From: Pachysolen tannophilus NRRL Y-2460
Lineage: Eukaryota > Ascomycota > Pichiomycetes > Alaninales > Pachysolenaceae
Reading direction: 5' to 3'
DNA length: 64,000 nucleotides
Assembly: GCA_001661245.1 (NCBI GenBank)
Contig: KV454015.1
Span: 1 to 64,000 of the forward strand
Shown in pieces: positions 28,469 through 40,100 of this stretch. Every line of letters starts with the position of its first letter. The stretch's first letter is position 1. The position numbers and the translations under genes were made by a program. Under the pieces are notes generated by a model. That model was not told the DNA's origin, did no database searches, and worked only from the letters and a program-made list of their open reading frames with translations.

Positions 28469-29156
28469 ATGGATAGGAGTGATAGCCATCCCCCTCTTTA
28501 TCCTTTGTTGAATGTTGAACCTAGCATCAGATTTAGGACTTTGAAAAATGAAGAAAATGATTATTCATCAGGGGTAGAAAGGCCATATAGGATAAGGATA
28601 GTAAATAATTATAGTAATCAGCATGGTGGTAGGACCGCTGTTACAGGTAGCCTCAATAACAATAGTAATAACAATAACAATACAGGTAACGCTAACGTTA
28701 ACTCTAACTCCAACGCCAACGCCAACGCAAACTCCAGCGCTAACATCAGCGCCAACACCAGCACCAGCACCAACAATAGTGATAATAATACCAGCTCTTC
28801 AACTGAAGATAACAACGAATCAGGATCTGCGATGTTACTTGTACAAAATGGTATAAATAATAGAACACCGCTGCAGGCGACTGTTCTGGATAGGTTTATT
28901 CTGTCAGGTTTTGCAAGGTCTTCAAATTCAAGAAAGAGAAATATTGATGATCAGCGCTTGAATATTAGTACCTTGAGGTTAAATGCTGATGAAAATATTA
29001 AAAATGAAATTTTAAACAATACAATACCAACACCTGTATCTTATACTTCAAATCAAATACCTAATAATGAAGATAACAAAATGACCAACATCAACGCCAA
29101 TACTAATACTAATACCAATACCAATTCCAACACCAACACTGCCAATACTACTACTA

Positions 29157-29194
<38 letters not shown>

Positions 29195-31228
29195 ACTTCA
29201 ACTTCTAATGGTACAAATAGGTTAAGCTTGGATTCTCCACCAAATAAGAGAAGATTACTAAATGATAGTAATAGTTTCAGCAGCGTTAATACAACTACTG
29301 AAGATTCAAACCAGAATCAAATGATACCGCCTTCTTCAAGTTCTAATAATAGCAGTAATGACACGGACGAACAGCAACCACCTTTGCCATCACCTAGTGC
29401 TTCTCCTATTCAATCTCAAAATTATGAAGATGACGAATTACTTATTGATGATAATGACGAAGAAAATTGGAAAAAAGATGCATTTTTAAGAATACCGAGA
29501 ACAGAAAAAGAATTAACTTCAATGATTGAAACTTTAATAGAGTTCTTACCACCAGATTCTAAAGGTAGAAATGCTTTAACTTGGAAATTGTTATCTCAAA
29601 CTAATAGAACAAGCTTATCAATCTTAAATAATACAATGAATAAATCTTTGAGAAGAGATTTAATTAGTAATTTACCTTTTGAAATTAGTTCAAAAATTTT
29701 AAGTTTCTTGGATTTTAAAAGTTTGGCGAGATGTCAACAAGTTAGTACCAATTGGTTCAAAATTGTAAACAAGTCTAGTAATATCTGGAGAGATTTGTTA
29801 ATAAGTGATAAATATGTTAAAGGCGAAGATGAAATTTTTCAAGAGCTTTCACAGAAACAAGAATTATTGTCCCATTGGTTCCAAAAAGATGAATTAATCC
29901 AAAATTTAGTAGATGAAACAAATAATGGTTCACCGCAAGATTTACTCTATAAAACTTTGTACAAAAAAAATCATTTAATACACAAAAGATGGATGGATCC
30001 AACCTATCAACCAAAGAGAATCAGTATTAAAGCTCATGGACGTCATGTAATTACATGTTTACAGTTTGATAATGAAAAAATCATTACAGGTGCAGACGAT
30101 AATGTTATAAACATTTTCTCTACTGCTACTGGTGCTTTGAAAACAGCTTTAAAAGGCCATACAGGTGGTGTTTGGGCATTAAAGTATTACGGCAATACTT
30201 TAGTTTCAGGTGCTACAGATCGAACTGTTAGAATTTGGAATATCAAACAAGGTAGATGTACCCATGTCTTTAGAGGACACACTTCTACTGTTAGATGTTT
30301 GGATATATTGACTCCTGTTCTGATTGGATTTTCTTCAACAGGTGAAAAGATTATGTTTCCGCCAGAGCCTTTATTAATTACAGGTTCCAGAGATAATAAC
30401 ATTCATGTTTGGAAGTTACCAATAGCCAATGAAGACGATGAAGATAATGGCATTTTGGTTGATGAGGCAGAAACCGAAAACCCTTATTTTATTAAAGCTT
30501 TAAGAGGTCATACTGCTTCCGTTAGATGTATATCCGGTTACGGTAATATTGTTGTTACTGGGAGCTATGACATGACTGTTAGGGTATGGGACTTGATGAC
30601 GAATAGGTGTAAATTGGTTTTAAGAGGTCATGCTGATAGAGTCTATAGTACGGTATTAGACATTAAAAGAAATAGATGTATTTCAGGTTCAATGGATTCA
30701 ACTGTTAAAATCTGGGACTTGGAAACAGGCTCTTGTATGGCTACTTTGGATGGTCATAGTTCTTTAGTTGGATTATTGGATTTATCTGACACAGCACTAG
30801 TCAGTGCAGCTGCTGATTCAACATTAAGGATCTGGAATCCGGATAACGGTGCCTCCCGTTTCCAACTAAAGGGTCATCTTGGTGCTATAACATGTTTCCA
30901 ACACGATGATAAGAAAGTTGTAAGTGGTTCTGAAAGAATGCTCAAGCTATGGAATGTCACCACTGGAGAATTCGTTAGAGACTTACTTACAGATGTAACT
31001 GGAAGCATATGGCAAGTAAGATTTGATCATAGAAGATGTGTTGCCGCAGTTCAGCATCGTAGTAATGACGGCGATGAGACAGTCATTGAAACAGTCATTG
31101 AGATCTTAGATTTCGGTTACCCATTATATAGTAACACCCCACAAGAGCTTGAAGACAATCCCGTCATGATGACCAATCTCCTACCAGGAGTAGATGATGA
31201 CGGTGATATCGAACTTCAATATGCATAA
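28469..31228 (+). CDS. CDC4: SCF ubiquitin ligase substrate receptor Cdc4 (F-box, WD40)
   Basis: This 919-aa protein has a long disordered N-terminus and an F-box at about 398-445 (SNLPFEISSKILSFLDFKSL). A WD40 propeller spans about 520-880 with repeated GHxxxV...VSGSxDxTVRIWD units, such as VTGSYDMTVRVWDL and ISGSMDSTVKIWDL. Cdc4 recruits phosphorylated Sic1, Far1 and other substrates to SCF for G1/S progression. A loop inside the propeller (IANEDDEDNGILVDEAETEN) resembles the insert in other yeast Cdc4 proteins. The N-terminus carries microsatellite-encoded Asn-Ala, Asn-Thr, poly-Thr and poly-Ala runs. The ATG at 28469 is the first in frame; the open frame upstream has only a TTG. Confidence 0.95.
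29082..29195. repeat. Trinucleotide microsatellites in CDC4 coding sequence
   Basis: Adjacent (AAT ACC)-type, ACT and GCT trinucleotide runs encode alternating Asn-Thr, then nine or so Thr, then seven Ala. All are in the disordered N-terminus and keep the frame, so length changes would be tolerated. A similar Asn-Ala/Asn-Ser tract lies at about 28650-28790. Confidence 0.8.
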
Positions 31229-31857
31229 TAGTTACTTATTATTTAATTCTTTAATTATTTAATTCCATCCATCCATTGTTTTTTTTCTTCTTTGCTACAT
31301 TCTTCTAGTATCTCTTATCCTTTTTCCTCATCTTCATCCTCGTCATTGACATTGACATTGACATTGTTGTCGTCGTTGTCGTTGTCGTTGTAAAATCTTT
31401 TCATTAAACCTTCTTTGGAGTAGTGCGCACAAATACCAAACGGTCTGTTTTTGGGATTTGTCTGTGTTCACTTCATCTACGATAACTAAATGAAACGAGA
31501 GAAATACCAATAACTTTTATACCTTATATATATACTAAACTTTACTCTGATTGATTGACATATTTATCACTTGAATTTAGGTTTGATTCTTCATTGAAAC
31601 AGTTTGAATTGTGGGTTTTTGTATTTGTTAGTCAATTGATTTTTTTTTCATTTTCTACTTGATCATATATATGTCAGTATACATATATATCGAGAAAAGA
31701 AAAACTGAAAATCATCGATCTTTTGGAAACTTTAGATTTGACTCTTAAGACTGTGTGAAGTAAAAAGTATTTTGTGGAAGCTAGTTATCAACTGAATAAG
31801 ATTTTTTTTCTTTTTTTCTTTTTTTTTTTTTTTGTAAGTTGAATTAAAAATTGGTGT
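31229..31857. promoter_or_regulatory. NHX1 upstream region with hexanucleotide repeat
   Basis: Bases 31342-31391 hold an imperfect hexanucleotide array (CATTGA, then GTTGTC units). Read on the minus strand it forms a 29-codon ATG-to-stop frame (31315-31404) rich in Asn and Asp, noted under findings. TATATATATA elements near 31524 and 31667 may be NHX1 TATA boxes. No firm gene is present. Confidence 0.45.
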
Positions 31858-33780
31858 ATGATCATGTCACTGTCAGAATTTGTATATCAAGCATTAAAAT
31901 TACTTTTGAAAAGGCTGAATGCAGATTACGATGATGGTACTGATGAACCAACGATTTCAAATCCTACAGATGATGGTGATTTAGAAGAATCTAATCCAGT
32001 TGCTGAGGAGATTTTTTCTTCTTGGGCATTATTCATATTGTTATTCTTATTGTGTTCTGCTCTATGGTCATCTTTTTACTTACAGCAAAGGCGTATTAAG
32101 AGTATTCATGAAACTGTCTTGTCTATCTTTTACGGAATGGTGGTTGGTTTAATCATTAGAGTATCCCCTGGGCATTATATACAAAATGCTGTTAAATTTA
32201 ATAGTGGATATTTTTTCAATATCTTGTTACCACCAATTATTTTAAATTCTGGTTATGAATTGCATCAAGCTAATTTTTTCAGAAATATTGGATCCATTTT
32301 AACTTTTGCTATTCCTGGAACATTCATAAGTGCAATTGTTTTAGGAATCATCTTGTATATTTGGACAAAATTAGGATTAGAAAGTATAAATATTCAATTT
32401 GTTGATGCTTTAGCAGTTGGTGCAACATTAAGTGCAACAGACCCAGTCACTATTTTAAGTATTTTTAATGCTTATAAAGTAGACCCAAAATTATACACTA
32501 TAATATTTGGTGAATCATTATTAAATGATGCCATTTCCATTGTTATGTTTGAAACATGTCAGAAATTTCATGGAAAAGACCCTCAGTTTAGTTCTCTTAT
32601 TGAAGGTATTGGTATATTTTTGGTTACTTTCACAATCAGTTTGGTTATAGGATTAATACTGGGACTTTTAATTGCTTTAATTTTAAAACATTCTCATATC
32701 AGAAGATATCCTCAAATTGAAAGTTGTCTAGTATTATTATTTGCTTATGAATCTTATTTTTTTTCAAATGGTTGTCACATGTCTGGTATTGTTAGTTTAT
32801 TATTTTGTGGAATTACTTTAAAACATTATGCTTATTTTAACATGTCCAGAAGAACACAAATAGCAACCAAATACATATTTCAATTATTAGCACAATTATC
32901 TGAAAATTTCATATTCATTTATTTAGGATTGTCTTTGTTTACAGAAGTTGAATTGGTTTTCAAACCGTTATTAATAATAATAACTACAATTTCCATTTGT
33001 ATAGCAAGATATTGTTCTGTGTTCCCTCTATCAAGACTGCTCAATTGGGTTATGAGAAAAAGACAAATGGCAAGAGATTCAGGCTCAGTTCAAGATGAAA
33101 TGCCTTACAATTATCAAATGATGACCTTTTGGGCTGGCTTAAGAGGAGCAGTGGGTGTAGCTTTAGCAATGGGTTTACAAGGAGAGTTTAAAAGTACCTT
33201 ATTAGCAACTGTCTTGGTGGTTGTTGTGCTCACAGTCATTTTATTTGGGGGAACAACGGCTGGTATGTTAGAAATTTTAAATATCAAAACCGGTTGTGTT
33301 GATGAAGTGGAGAGTGATGACGAATTCGATATTGAAGCAGGTATAACCAGTGATAATGACGCTCAACGGGCTACAAAAATTGACAATAATATACCGATGT
33401 ATTCAACGTATTCAGATCAAGTTTATCGTTCAAGAACATCTTCACAAACCAATTTAGATGGTGACAACGTATACAGTGATGATGCAATGGATGTTGCATC
33501 AGTTTCGAACTCACCTGCAAACAGTGAACTTATTACAAATGATTTAGGTGACATTCCACCTTTAGCACAGACAGCAATGGTAAATTCGTCGTTCAATAAT
33601 CCACAGAGCATTAATAACAGTAATAACAGTATCAACAATAATAATAAGAGTGCTTCTTCAAATAATTTGATGAATTTAACGAACATTTTGGATGACCACG
33701 CCAAGTGGTTTATGGATTTTGACGAAAACATCATCAAACCTTTTGTTTTAGATAGCAATCAAAAAAGAAACGGTACATAG
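31858..33780 (+). CDS. NHX1: Endosomal Na+(K+)/H+ exchanger Nhx1
   Basis: This 640-aa protein is a close match to S. cerevisiae Nhx1 (YDR456W). It has an N-terminal signal-like segment, about 12 membrane helices, and the family core motifs LPPIILNSGYEL, GATLSATDPVTILSIFNAYKVDPKLYTIIFGESLLNDAISIVMFE and FWAGLRGAVGVALA. The cytosolic tail is acidic, then Ser/Asn-rich, and ends with a conserved-looking WFMDFDENIIKPFVLD. The exchanger sets luminal pH of late endosomes and the vacuole and is needed for endosomal trafficking. CTG codons 268 and 394 fall where the S. cerevisiae protein has Ile and Phe, which supports CTG as Leu. Met-1 and Met-3 are both possible starts. Confidence 0.96.
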   Translation: MIMSLSEFVYQALKLLLKRLNADYDDGTDEPTISNPTDDGDLEESNPVAEEIFSSWALFILLFLLCSALWSSFYLQQRRIKSIHETVLSIFYGMVVGLIIRVSPGHYIQNAVKFNSGYFFNILLPPIILNSGYELHQANFFRNIGSILTFAIPGTFISAIVLGIILYIWTKLGLESINIQFVDALAVGATLSATDPVTILSIFNAYKVDPKLYTIIFGESLLNDAISIVMFETCQKFHGKDPQFSSLIEGIGIFLVTFTISLVIGLILGLLIALILKHSHIRRYPQIESCLVLLFAYESYFFSNGCHMSGIVSLLFCGITLKHYAYFNMSRRTQIATKYIFQLLAQLSENFIFIYLGLSLFTEVELVFKPLLIIITTISICIARYCSVFPLSRLLNWVMRKRQMARDSGSVQDEMPYNYQMMTFWAGLRGAVGVALAMGLQGEFKSTLLATVLVVVVLTVILFGGTTAGMLEILNIKTGCVDEVESDDEFDIEAGITSDNDAQRATKIDNNIPMYSTYSDQVYRSRTSSQTNLDGDNVYSDDAMDVASVSNSPANSELITNDLGDIPPLAQTAMVNSSFNNPQSINNSNNSINNNNKSASSNNLMNLTNILDDHAKWFMDFDENIIKPFVLDSNQKRNGT

Positions 33781-34105
33781 TTTTAGCCTGTTAGTATATA
33801 ATCTAGTTTCATTTATTTGTTAGTTAAGTTTACAATAAGTAAATACAAAATTAATACATGTATCGATCATATTCAATTACTGAATATCAATTTCTGTACA
33901 GGAATTTGGGTATGAAAGATGAATACAGATGGACATTAAACAAAAAAGAAAAAAAAAAAAAAATACAAAACTCAAAACTCAAAAATAAGAGCGTTAAACA
34001 AAAGAAGTACAACAAAAAAAAAAAAAAAAAAAAAATGGAAATAAACTTGAGTAAATATAAAATAATAAAACTAAAAACATTTGAAATCTTAATGGTGCTG
34101 ACAAC
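33781..34105. other. Convergent NHX1/SEC16 3' region
   Basis: A-rich spacer between convergent genes, with an A run at about 34014-34034. An open frame across it is low-complexity Lys and not credible. It presumably carries both polyadenylation regions. Confidence 0.55.
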
Positions 34106-37100
34106 CTAGTTGTTAAACGTATCCACATATCCTCGTCTTGGGCCATTGCGTCCTTTTTTTCTTGTAGTTGAAGCAGCGCTTGCCATGTTTAGTATGTCAT
34201 CCAATTCATTTGATGAAGAAGTCTTGGCCCGCGCACTAGGAAAGTTCTGGTGAGCTATAGGAGGTGAAGCGGATGACGGACCTGATGAGTGCGTGGAAGA
34301 AAACGACATTGGAGGTAATGGAGCTTCAGAGTTTTTCTTTTTCTTAATAGTTGGAGGCGGAGGTGGTGGTGTTGACTCCGTTTCTTGTGATGACGCATCT
34401 TTATTTACCCATCTCTTTAGTTTCTCATCGAAATAAAATGAATTTGAATCACCTAACTTCGCCTTATATACCTTAGGCTCATCCTTGTTTGGATTCTGAA
34501 ATAATCCAAAAAGCCAACCACTATGTTGTTTACCTTCTTTCTCATTCTTTTTTCTGTCCTCTTCCTTTTGTCTTTGTTCTCTTTTTTCCTTATCCTCCCT
34601 CTCCTTCCTCGTTCTTTCCTCGCGCTCGCTATCTTTTTCTTCTTCTTCATCATCCTCATCTTCATCATGGACAACATCAAGATCATAATCATCATCAAAA
34701 TCAGTAGCACTAGCGTTTAAGGAACCAGTTTTTGATTCACCCGAAGGTTGATAAGCATTGCCGTATGGCCCCACACTTGGCGTAAATGTTGAGTTTCTTG
34801 GTTTGAAGCGATCAAAGTGAGATTCTGGTTCAGGGAAATCAGCCTTGAAATTATCATTGAGAGTCGCCGGAGCAAAATTACTATTCTCTTGCTTTCCTGT
34901 AACTTCCTCCAATTCCTCGTTTATATTATTGCTTTCTTCCATCAGTTTCGAATTGTTACTGTTTACTTTTGGAACACTATAACCGGCATACGAATATATA
35001 TCAAAATCATTCATAACTGAAGCATATATATTTTCAGTTTCACTTTTAGTCTCATCTTCAACATTCTTCTGAATTTCTCCCCCAGCAGGTGCATACTTAT
35101 TGGTGGAAGTCCTTCTAGACAGATTAGCCATGATATTTGAATAAGGATTATTGTATTTTATTGAGGCATTTCTAGAATTTTGCACCGGAACAGATGTCGT
35201 CTCAGAAGGAATATTAGAAGTTGGATTTAATGACTGAGAGTCGGCAACGCTTGGCTGCTTACTGATAGTAGAACTTCTTCTTGATTGACGCACTGATGAC
35301 AGATATAATGAATTCTGGAGTGGTTTTGTGGGCAAATCCGTGACTTTAGAGGGTGTTTGCTGCAGATGATGAAAAGCTTCAACTTCAGGAATATGCGGTG
35401 ATTTTGAATCAGAATGATCATTCAGCTGTTGATTTTGATCTTGCAGCTTGACCTGTTTCGAAACTGTAGAGTCATTATCACGTGTATATTTTGTCTCTGA
35501 GTTTGTATTTGATGAAACAATACGAGAGGGAGTAGCAGATAAAGCACTTCCTGACGGTAAACTTGAAACTAGCTGGCCCTTCAAATTTGGGTTTGATTTA
35601 TAATTTGGAAGGGGTGTACGAGTCGTCGAACCTTCAACAGGTATATTGGTCAGTGGTATTGGGGTATGCGCCAGAAAATTCGAATTGTGCTTGGAAAGCG
35701 ACAGGCTACTCCTTTTCAGAATTTCCGATCTTTGATTAAGAGAAAAAGTACCGATTTCTGATCCTCTTCTGCTCAAACCATCCTGTGGTATAGTAGAAGT
35801 TCCATTATCAAATTGATTTGAAGAAGATGCAGGGGCAGAGTTAACGAAAGCAGTGCTTTTTGCGTGAGGATTATTAAAATACCCTGTGGAATGTGATGTT
35901 GTTGTTAAATCCAAAGCTGACTGATTACGGGAAAGCGAAGGACTGAAGTTGTTGAAAGTATCATCATGTGGCTTTTTTGGAGTGGATTCTTCACCTGAAA
36001 TAAATTTGGTAAACCCTTTATCTAAAATACCTAATGCCACATTACCAAACCAATTAGATTCGCCTAAATCAGCAACTCTCGAATTAATATGGTTCAATTC
36101 AGTTAAAACGTTAGATGAGATTGGTATATTCTTCACTGACTTTATTAAAGAAGAGACATGATCAGTATATTTCCTTGCCTCTGTGGTTGCTCCATAGTCT
36201 AAAAGTATTGAAGCATGTTGGACATGTACTACTAATCTTTGATTGAAAGACTCTGGTGTCTCTGGTAACTTCAGATATTGGGTCAAAATTTCCGTTATAA
36301 TCAAATTTTCAATCAGTTGTGCATCCGAACGAACTAAGGAAAACACGATATCTGTGTTTGCTATAGGGAATGGACTCAATGGAATCCCCGCTAATAGTAA
36401 GCAAATATGACCCAAATCAATTCTATTTTTACGGATTAACAAACATCCAAATTGCGCTAAAAATTCATTCGCATTTGTCACATTTTTTAGTAATAGACTT
36501 AAAAACAAATTGAAATTTTCGATTAAAAACTGTAATGAATCACTATCTGAGTATAAATTTTGAATTAATGATTCGGCCTTACCAGTTAAAGTATGAAGTA
36601 AAAAGTAAAGAATTCGAGATGAAGGTGAAGTATCATTGAAGTAAGAGTTAAGAAATTGACTAGTGACATATTGTACTTCATTTTCACCAATTCCAGAAGC
36701 AAGTATCAAAGCTAAATCAAACATTTTATAAGAAAGAACTAAGTCTAAAGCTTCTTTCTTTTGCCCATTTTGCAAAAATAAAAATAAACGTACGTAGAAA
36801 TCTTTATTTAACAGAGTTAATTGATGATTTGCTGGAACAAAATTTGTTGGCATTGCAACATTAAAGGGGGCATTCTGGTCTAACAGTTTAATGATCGGTG
36901 TAAAATTGGATATAGTTCCATCGCCTGCTACTATTTCATTAGCAATTATAAAAAGCAACAATGAGTTGAAGTTTTGAGGGTCATTTTTAGTGATATCTTC
37001 TATCTTTTTAGTAAGATAATCAGTGATTTTCTTTTTGGTAAGACCTTTAACAGGGCCAAAAGACTTATCAATGGAATTTAAACTTATAAGCTGATCAATA

Positions 37101-40100
37101 TCAGTAACTTTAATAGTTCCTTTCAAAGAATTTCTTATAACCACTTTCTTTCCTCTACTGAAGCGAATAAATGAAACGTTACCGGGTTGTGTGTTTAGTT
37201 GATGAGATGGAGTAAAATTGGAAACACCATGAATATCTCTTGGCTGCAGTTCATATCTTGAATAACCATCAGTGGGTAAACTCGGATTTTGAGCCTTATT
37301 CTGCAGGTTATATCCTGAAATAGGAGCAGCAGTAGCAATTTGTGGAGGGGCTGGATAGCCTTGAGAAACTGAAGTTGGGGCCTGAAAATTATTACTAGTA
37401 GATGCTGCAATTTGCTGAACAGGTTGATAATTTGCGGCTTGTGGAAATCCAACAGTAGGCGATTGCAAATGTACATTTTGCTGCTGCTGTTGATTCAAAA
37501 CCGGAGAATAAACAGAGTTGCCGTTTGATAATTCAGAAGGGCCATATGGATTTTGGGTATTAACAGCCTGATGAATAGCTTGTTTGTGTTGTTGCTGTTG
37601 CTTTTGCTGTTGCTGTTGCTGCATATCAATGTCTTGTGCAGCATTATAAGGTTTGAAACTTGGTGGCACGGCTGCTGCGTATTTAGAATTCAACGGAGCA
37701 TAATGATTCTGCAGATAACTTGAAACTTTTTTCTCCTGTGGAGGAGGTTCGAAGGAATTAGAAGTTTGAGAATGAGAAACACTTCTTGCAGTATGTGTGG
37801 CAGCTGGAGTTAACACACCAGATTCCAGTTCCAGAAAAGGAAATTGTTGATGTTGAGGCAGATACGGAGATAGTTGATAACTTTGTTGTTGCTGAGTTTG
37901 TGGTGGTGGCACATATTGCTGTGGTTGATACTGTTGTTGTTGATGCTGCGGCAGTAACTGAGGTGGCTGCTTTTGTAAGTTGTACAGCGGTTGCTGTTGT
38001 GCTGGAAGGTATGACCCATTAGGAGGACCCTGGGTTATATTTAAACTAGTTGGAGGAATGTTATTATGAGCCATTCCAAATGTAGCAGCACTATGAACAG
38101 GAGAATATTGACCCAACGAACTGCTTGCATCTGAAACCTTCCTACTATGATCTGTTATTGAAAGAGCTCTTGTTGGAGCTGGAGGAGAAAATTTAGAACT
38201 AGTTAAACTTAAATTTGGCGATGGACGTTGCGGCTGAGGGTGTGATATTGGTGGAGAACCAAAATTATGTTGCAGAAAAGATTGTGGACGAAATGCTGCA
38301 TTTCTTGACATTGCCAAATGTGGAGGTGGTGGTAATGGATTATTTTGTTGATGCTGCAGATGTTTTTTCTCCAAGAGAGAAGAATAAGGATTATCTTTTT
38401 TCCTTGGAACTAAATTACTTGATGAAATAATTGGTAAATCTTCAAAAAATTTCTTTGGCAGCTTCTTATTTTGATCTTTTTGTGGTTGTTGTGATATATA
38501 TTGCTGCTGTGGTTGTTGTTGTTGTTGTTGTTGTCGATTAATGTTATAATAAGCTGGTTCATATATGTTTCCAGTGCTACGATTATTCATGTTTTCACGA
38601 TTTCTATATTGAGATGCAGTAGTTGAAATGGATTCGTTTGAAGAAAATAAAGATTCTTGAAAAATATTTGAAATATTTGACTGCAGAAATGGTTCATTTT
38701 CATGCTCTTGGCCATATGGATGGTCATGTTCTGGCAAGAGATCATTATCGTCATCAAGAAATCCAAATTCTGTTTCATTTTCTTCTTCTTTATCAAAATC
38801 AGGTATGATCACCTCTTTTGTAGATTCTTTTTGCTCTTGAATTTCTTTCTCTTGATTTTCTTGCTTTTGATTTTGATTTTCTTGATTTTGATTTTCTTGA
38901 ATTTCATGCTCTATAGACTCTTCCTGTTGTTGTTGCTGGTTATTCCATGGTTCCCAATGTCCTTCATCATTGTCCTTGTTATGTTCTTCCTTGGTTTCTA
39001 CGTGTTTAGCTGATTCGTTTGGCGTATTTGTATCTAAATTTGAAGTTACATGCTTAGCTGAAATTGGATCCAATTCAACATCCAAGTCTTCTTCCCATGG
39101 CAATTTTTCATTTTTGCTTGAATTAAATTCTAATTTTTCCTTTGGAGTAGATGATTCCAGCAGGCCTTGTTGAAAGCCGTGCATGTCTTTGAGATCTTTC
39201 TGTTCTTTCGGTTCTTTTAGTTCTTTCGAGTTTTCTAGTTCTTGCAGTTCTTGCAGTTCTCGCAGTTCTTGTAGATCTTGCAGATCTTGCAGGTCCAGTA
39301 AATTTATATTTAGCGATTGGTTCGGTGACAGAGTAGAAATTTGTTCAACTGGATGATTAGTTGGTTTTGTAAATTCTAAATTTTCTTCCCAAGGTAATGC
39401 ATTATTATCACTAATTTCAATAGGTTCGGTCTTTTCTTGAAATATCCCTGTACCTTTAATTTCTTGGAAAGATGGAGAATTTGGTTGTTGCTGTGGTTGT
39501 ATTTCTTCATTTTTTTCTTCAAGTAATGTTTCTTCTTCTTGCTCCCATGGCAATTTTCCAGTTTCGGGCAGCTCAGATGCAAATAAATTTGATAATTGTT
39601 CTTTATCATTAATAGGAGACTGTGGCAGATTTCCAATTTCATTATTAGTGTTAACTGAAGAATTGTCAATTGCGCCTTGATTCAGTAGCACTTTTGATTC
39701 ATCAACTTCTTTAGTATCTAAAGTATTTGTAATATCTTTATTATGTTTGCCGCTTAGAAGTTCCAGTTCTGCTGAACCTTGTTCTAATTCCAAAGTGCTT
39801 TGCTCAATTCCTTGCTCTAGCAAAGGTGAAACCAACACTCCATGCTTCTGTTCATGCTTCTCTTCATCGATATCTTGAGCGCTGTCATTAGCGCTATTAT
39901 TAGCGCTAATGATAGCATTTTCTTCAACGTTTTCTTCACTTTTATCTTTACCGCCGTTGAAAAGCTCATCTCCGCCACTTGAACTTTTTTCTGAAAATCC
40001 CGCCACCGACTGCGACTCTTTCAATTCATTACTAAACTCCACACCATCAGAACCACCAGTCTCATTCGTAACTTCATCTCCAAAATTAACTCCCGCCCTC

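Noticed and set aside
33858-34109. Lys-rich 83-codon frame between NHX1 and SEC16
   Set aside because: It runs through poly-A sequence in a convergent 3' region.
37786-38022. Val/Ala-rich frame antisense to SEC16
   Set aside because: It is a shadow of the CAA/CAG-rich Gln tract of SEC16.
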